A DNA stretch of 17,265 bases, from contig PMBY01000111.1 in assembly GCA_003153875.1 (NCBI GenBank), positions 1-17,265 on the forward strand, in the 5' to 3' direction. The notes under the pieces are model-generated. The model worked only from the letters and a program-made list of their open reading frames with translations. It ran no database searches and was not told the DNA's origin. Shown piece after piece: positions 15,104 through 17,265 of this stretch. Origin of the DNA: Myxococcales bacterium. GTDB taxonomy: Bacteria; Myxococcota; Polyangia; Fen-1088. The position numbers and the translations under genes were made by a program. The first letter of the stretch is position 1. Each line of letters opens with the position of its first letter.

Positions 15104-17265
15104 ATGTCGTTCGCGGGCACTGATCGGTTCAAGGTCATCCGTCTCCTGGGCAGCGGGAGCATGGGGACCGTGTATCTGGTCTTCGACCGGCAACTGGGCG
15201 CGGAGGTGGCGCTCAAGCTGCTCGACCTGTGCGACGGCATGGACCTGTACCGCTTCAAGAGCGAGTTCCGCTCGCTGGCCGACATCAAGCACCCCAACCT
15301 GGCCACGCTGCACGAACTGATCTGCGAGGGGCCGCTGTGGTTCTTCACCATGGAATACGTGGCGGGTGTGCCCTTCGACGTTCATCTGCTGGGTCCGGCT
15401 TCGGCGGGCAGCGTGCCGATGCCGTACAATCTGGCAGACAGGGACACCCTGCGCCCCGGCCGTCCCACGCCGCTGACATATCGCCCGCAACCTGATCGGC
15501 AGCGCCTGCGCATGGCTCTGCAGCAGCTCTGCGAGGGGGTGGACGCCATGCACGGGTTCGGCTGCATCCACTGCGATCTCAAGCCATCCAACGTGCTGGT
15601 GACAGTACAGGGCCGGGTGGTGGTGCTGGATTTCGGCCTGACCAGGCCGACCGGAACGCGGTCGCTCAGGGGCGACGGGCTGGTGGGAACCCCGGCCTAC
15701 ATGGCACCCGAGCAGGCCAAGGATGGGCCGTCGCAGCCCGCCGCCGACTGGTACGCCGTAGGGGCCATGCTGTACGAGGTGCTGACCGGCCGCTTGCCCC
15801 ACACCGGAAGTCTGATCGAGATTCTGCTCAAGAAGCAGAGCGAGGATCCGCCCGCACCCGTCGAGGTGAACCCGTTGGCTGATCCCGAACTGAGCCGACT
15901 GTGTATGCAGCTTCTGCGGCGCGAGCCGGCCCAGCGGCCCAGCAGTGGGGAAATACTGGCCCAGGTCGGGGCCGGTATTACGCCCGAGCCCGTATCCGAG
16001 GCCAAGAGTGATCCGATCCGTGTTGGCGCTCCGCTGTTCATCGGCCGCAAAGCGGAGATACAGGCCCTGCGTCTTGGTTACGGCAGCGCGTGCAGCGGCA
16101 CCCTCGCTCTGGTGCTGGTCGAGGGTGCATCGGGCATCGGCAAGACCGCGCTGGTCGAGCGCTTCCTGGATCAGATCACAACCAGCGCCGATCAGTCTTG
16201 CAAGCCTCTTGTCCTGCGCGGCCGCTGCCACGAGCGCGAGACGCTGCCCTTCAAGGCCTTCGACAGCATCGTGGATGGGCTCAGCTCCAGTCTGGCCAGC
16301 CTGGGCGCTAGCGAGTTGGCGCAGGTTCTGCCCGCGGGGGCGGCGTACCTGTCCGAGATCTTTCCTGTGCTGTGCCGGCTGGATCGACTGGAGCGCGCGC
16401 GCGACTGGCTACCCAAGGTGCACGATGCGACCGAACTGCGCAACCGGGCCTTTGTCGGCTTTCACGAACTGTTGAGGCGCCTGGCGCAGCGACAACCGGT
16501 GGTGGCTTTCATCGACGATCTGCAGTGGGCTGATCGCGACAGCGTCGCGCTCTTGCAGACGCTGCTGCGCAACCCCAGCGTGCCTGGCCTGATGCTGATG
16601 GCAACCTGCCGGCCGGTTTCCCCAGACAATGTGCTGGCGGCGGCGCTGCGCGAGATTGCGGCACATCCCGCGGTGATGCGCGTGGAGGTGGGCCCGCTGT
16701 CGCCCGAGGCGGCCTCGGCCCTGGTGGATCGTCTGGCCGACTCGGGCGAGCTTGACCAGCCGGTCAAGCAGCGCCTGGCCGAGGCGGTGGTGCAGGAGGC
16801 GGGCGGCAACCCGTTGTTCACGCTGGAGCTGATGCGCTACCTGTGCGACGTGCTGTTGGCGGGCGGGGAGCCTGCGGACTTCAGCACGGGAAACCCCGTG
16901 AGCTTGGACGCCCTTATCCTGGGACGCCTGCGTACCTTGCCCGCGGAAAGCCAGAGCCTGCTCGAAGTCATCGCGGTGGCAGGCGATCCGCTGCCGCAGA
17001 AGGCGCTGGCCGACGCCGCCGGCGTTCCACTCGGATGCCAGGGCTGGGAGCGCGGCATCTCGGCGCTGGCGCAGGCACGCTTGATCCGACGCAGCGGCGG
17101 ACAGGGATCGGACGTGGTCGAGCCCTATCACGACCGCATCGGCGAGGCGGTGCTGGCCAACCTAGACCCGGCGACCCTGCGCCGGCTGCGCACCGGCATC
17201 GCGCACGCCATGGAGAAATGGGGCCGCGAGCGCACCGATATGCTGGCCCGCTACTGGCTGGAGGC
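15104..17265 (+). CDS. Serine/threonine protein kinase fused to an AAA-type ATPase (PknK-like), 3' end outside window
   Basis: The frame is open from ATG 15104 to the window edge (720 complete codons, no stop). Residues 10-290 are a Hanks-type kinase: glycine loop GSGSMGTVY (16-24), ATP lysine K38, HCDLKPSN with catalytic D158, DFG (176-178), GTPAYMAPE (195-203). The HRD arginine is Cys157, making it a non-RD kinase not expected to need the usual activation-loop phosphorylation. About 30 extra residues lie between the hinge and the catalytic loop. From about 310 a signalling NTPase follows (FIGRKAEI; Walker A GASGIGKT 341-348; Walker B FIDDLQWAD with D471-D472; GGNPLF). Related proteins carry TPR or sensor repeats at the C-terminus, not visible here. 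No transmembrane segment is seen so far. It begins 57 bases after the cysteine-rich gene on the same strand and may share its transcript. GTG 15098 is an alternative start. Confidence 0.93.
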   Translation, partial: MSFAGTDRFKVIRLLGSGSMGTVYLVFDRQLGAEVALKLLDLCDGMDLYRFKSEFRSLADIKHPNLATLHELICEGPLWFFTMEYVAGVPFDVHLLGPASAGSVPMPYNLADRDTLRPGRPTPLTYRPQPDRQRLRMALQQLCEGVDAMHGFGCIHCDLKPSNVLVTVQGRVVVLDFGLTRPTGTRSLRGDGLVGTPAYMAPEQAKDGPSQPAADWYAVGAMLYEVLTGRLPHTGSLIEILLKKQSEDPPAPVEVNPLADPELSRLCMQLLRREPAQRPSSGEILAQVGAGITPEPVSEAKSDPIRVGAPLFIGRKAEIQALRLGYGSACSGTLALVLVEGASGIGKTALVERFLDQITTSADQSCKPLVLRGRCHERETLPFKAFDSIVDGLSSSLASLGASELAQVLPAGAAYLSEIFPVLCRLDRLERARDWLPKVHDATELRNRAFVGFHELLRRLAQRQPVVAFIDDLQWADRDSVALLQTLLRNPSVPGLMLMATCRPVSPDNVLAAALREIAAHPAVMRVEVGPLSPEAASALVDRLADSGELDQPVKQRLAEAVVQEAGGNPLFTLELMRYLCDVLLAGGEPADFSTGNPVSLDALILGRLRTLPAESQSLLEVIAVAGDPLPQKALADAAGVPLGCQGWERGISALAQARLIRRSGGQGSDVVEPYHDRIGEAVLANLDPATLRRLRTGIAHAMEKWGRERTDMLARYWLE

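Noticed and set aside
14720..16231. 503-codon open frame on the - strand
   Set aside because: Antisense to the cysteine-rich protein end and the kinase domain. No motif is visible and its composition is shadow-like.

Overview
The window reads as ordinary chromosome of a high-GC deltaproteobacterial-type organism, most likely Myxococcota. The signs are strong G/C bias at third codon positions, a giant secreted protein built from myxobacterial-type cysteine-rich repeats around a fibro-slime domain, a serine/threonine kinase fused to a signalling ATPase, and a lipoprotein with a Gly/Ser/Thr-rich tether. The order or genus cannot be fixed from this sequence. No rRNA, tRNA, CRISPR array, transposase or phage gene was recognised, and no stretch over 300 bases lacks a gene. 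The longest gaps are 11561-11770 (210 bases) and 5902-6079 (178 bases).

Left part (1-4043, + strand): the 3' end of what looks like one S41-peptidase-type exported protein, split by an in-frame TAG at 90-92. A hairpin terminator candidate follows, then a UvrD/PcrA DNA helicase, then a small ankyrin-repeat protein that starts 14 bases after the helicase stop and is probably co-transcribed with it.

Middle part (4129-8485, - strand): a secreted GH88/GH105-type unsaturated-uronyl hydrolase lipoprotein with a tandem-repeat linker and its own strong -10 box. Upstream of it lies a two-gene unit: a conserved protein of about 478 residues without a settled function, followed by a PLP-dependent cysteine synthase. 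That unit is divergent from xerC across about 100 bases (8486-8586).

Right part (8587-17265, + strand): a compact xerC-hslV-hslU operon (gaps of 10 and 3 bases), the same order as codV-clpQ-clpY in Bacillus. It encodes a chromosome-dimer-type tyrosine recombinase and the two-component HslVU protease. HslV has an unusual 35-residue leader before its catalytic threonine, encoded by DNA holding two perfect hairpins. Then come a 1091-residue exported protein (8 cysteine-rich repeats, fibro-slime domain, 8 more repeats) and, 57 bases later, a kinase-ATPase signalling protein that runs off the window edge.

The most unusual items are the hslV leader, the interrupted gene at the left edge, the symmetric repeat/fibro-slime protein beside the kinase-ATPase, and the unassigned conserved family paired with cysteine synthase. 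I see no defence system or biosynthetic gene cluster.
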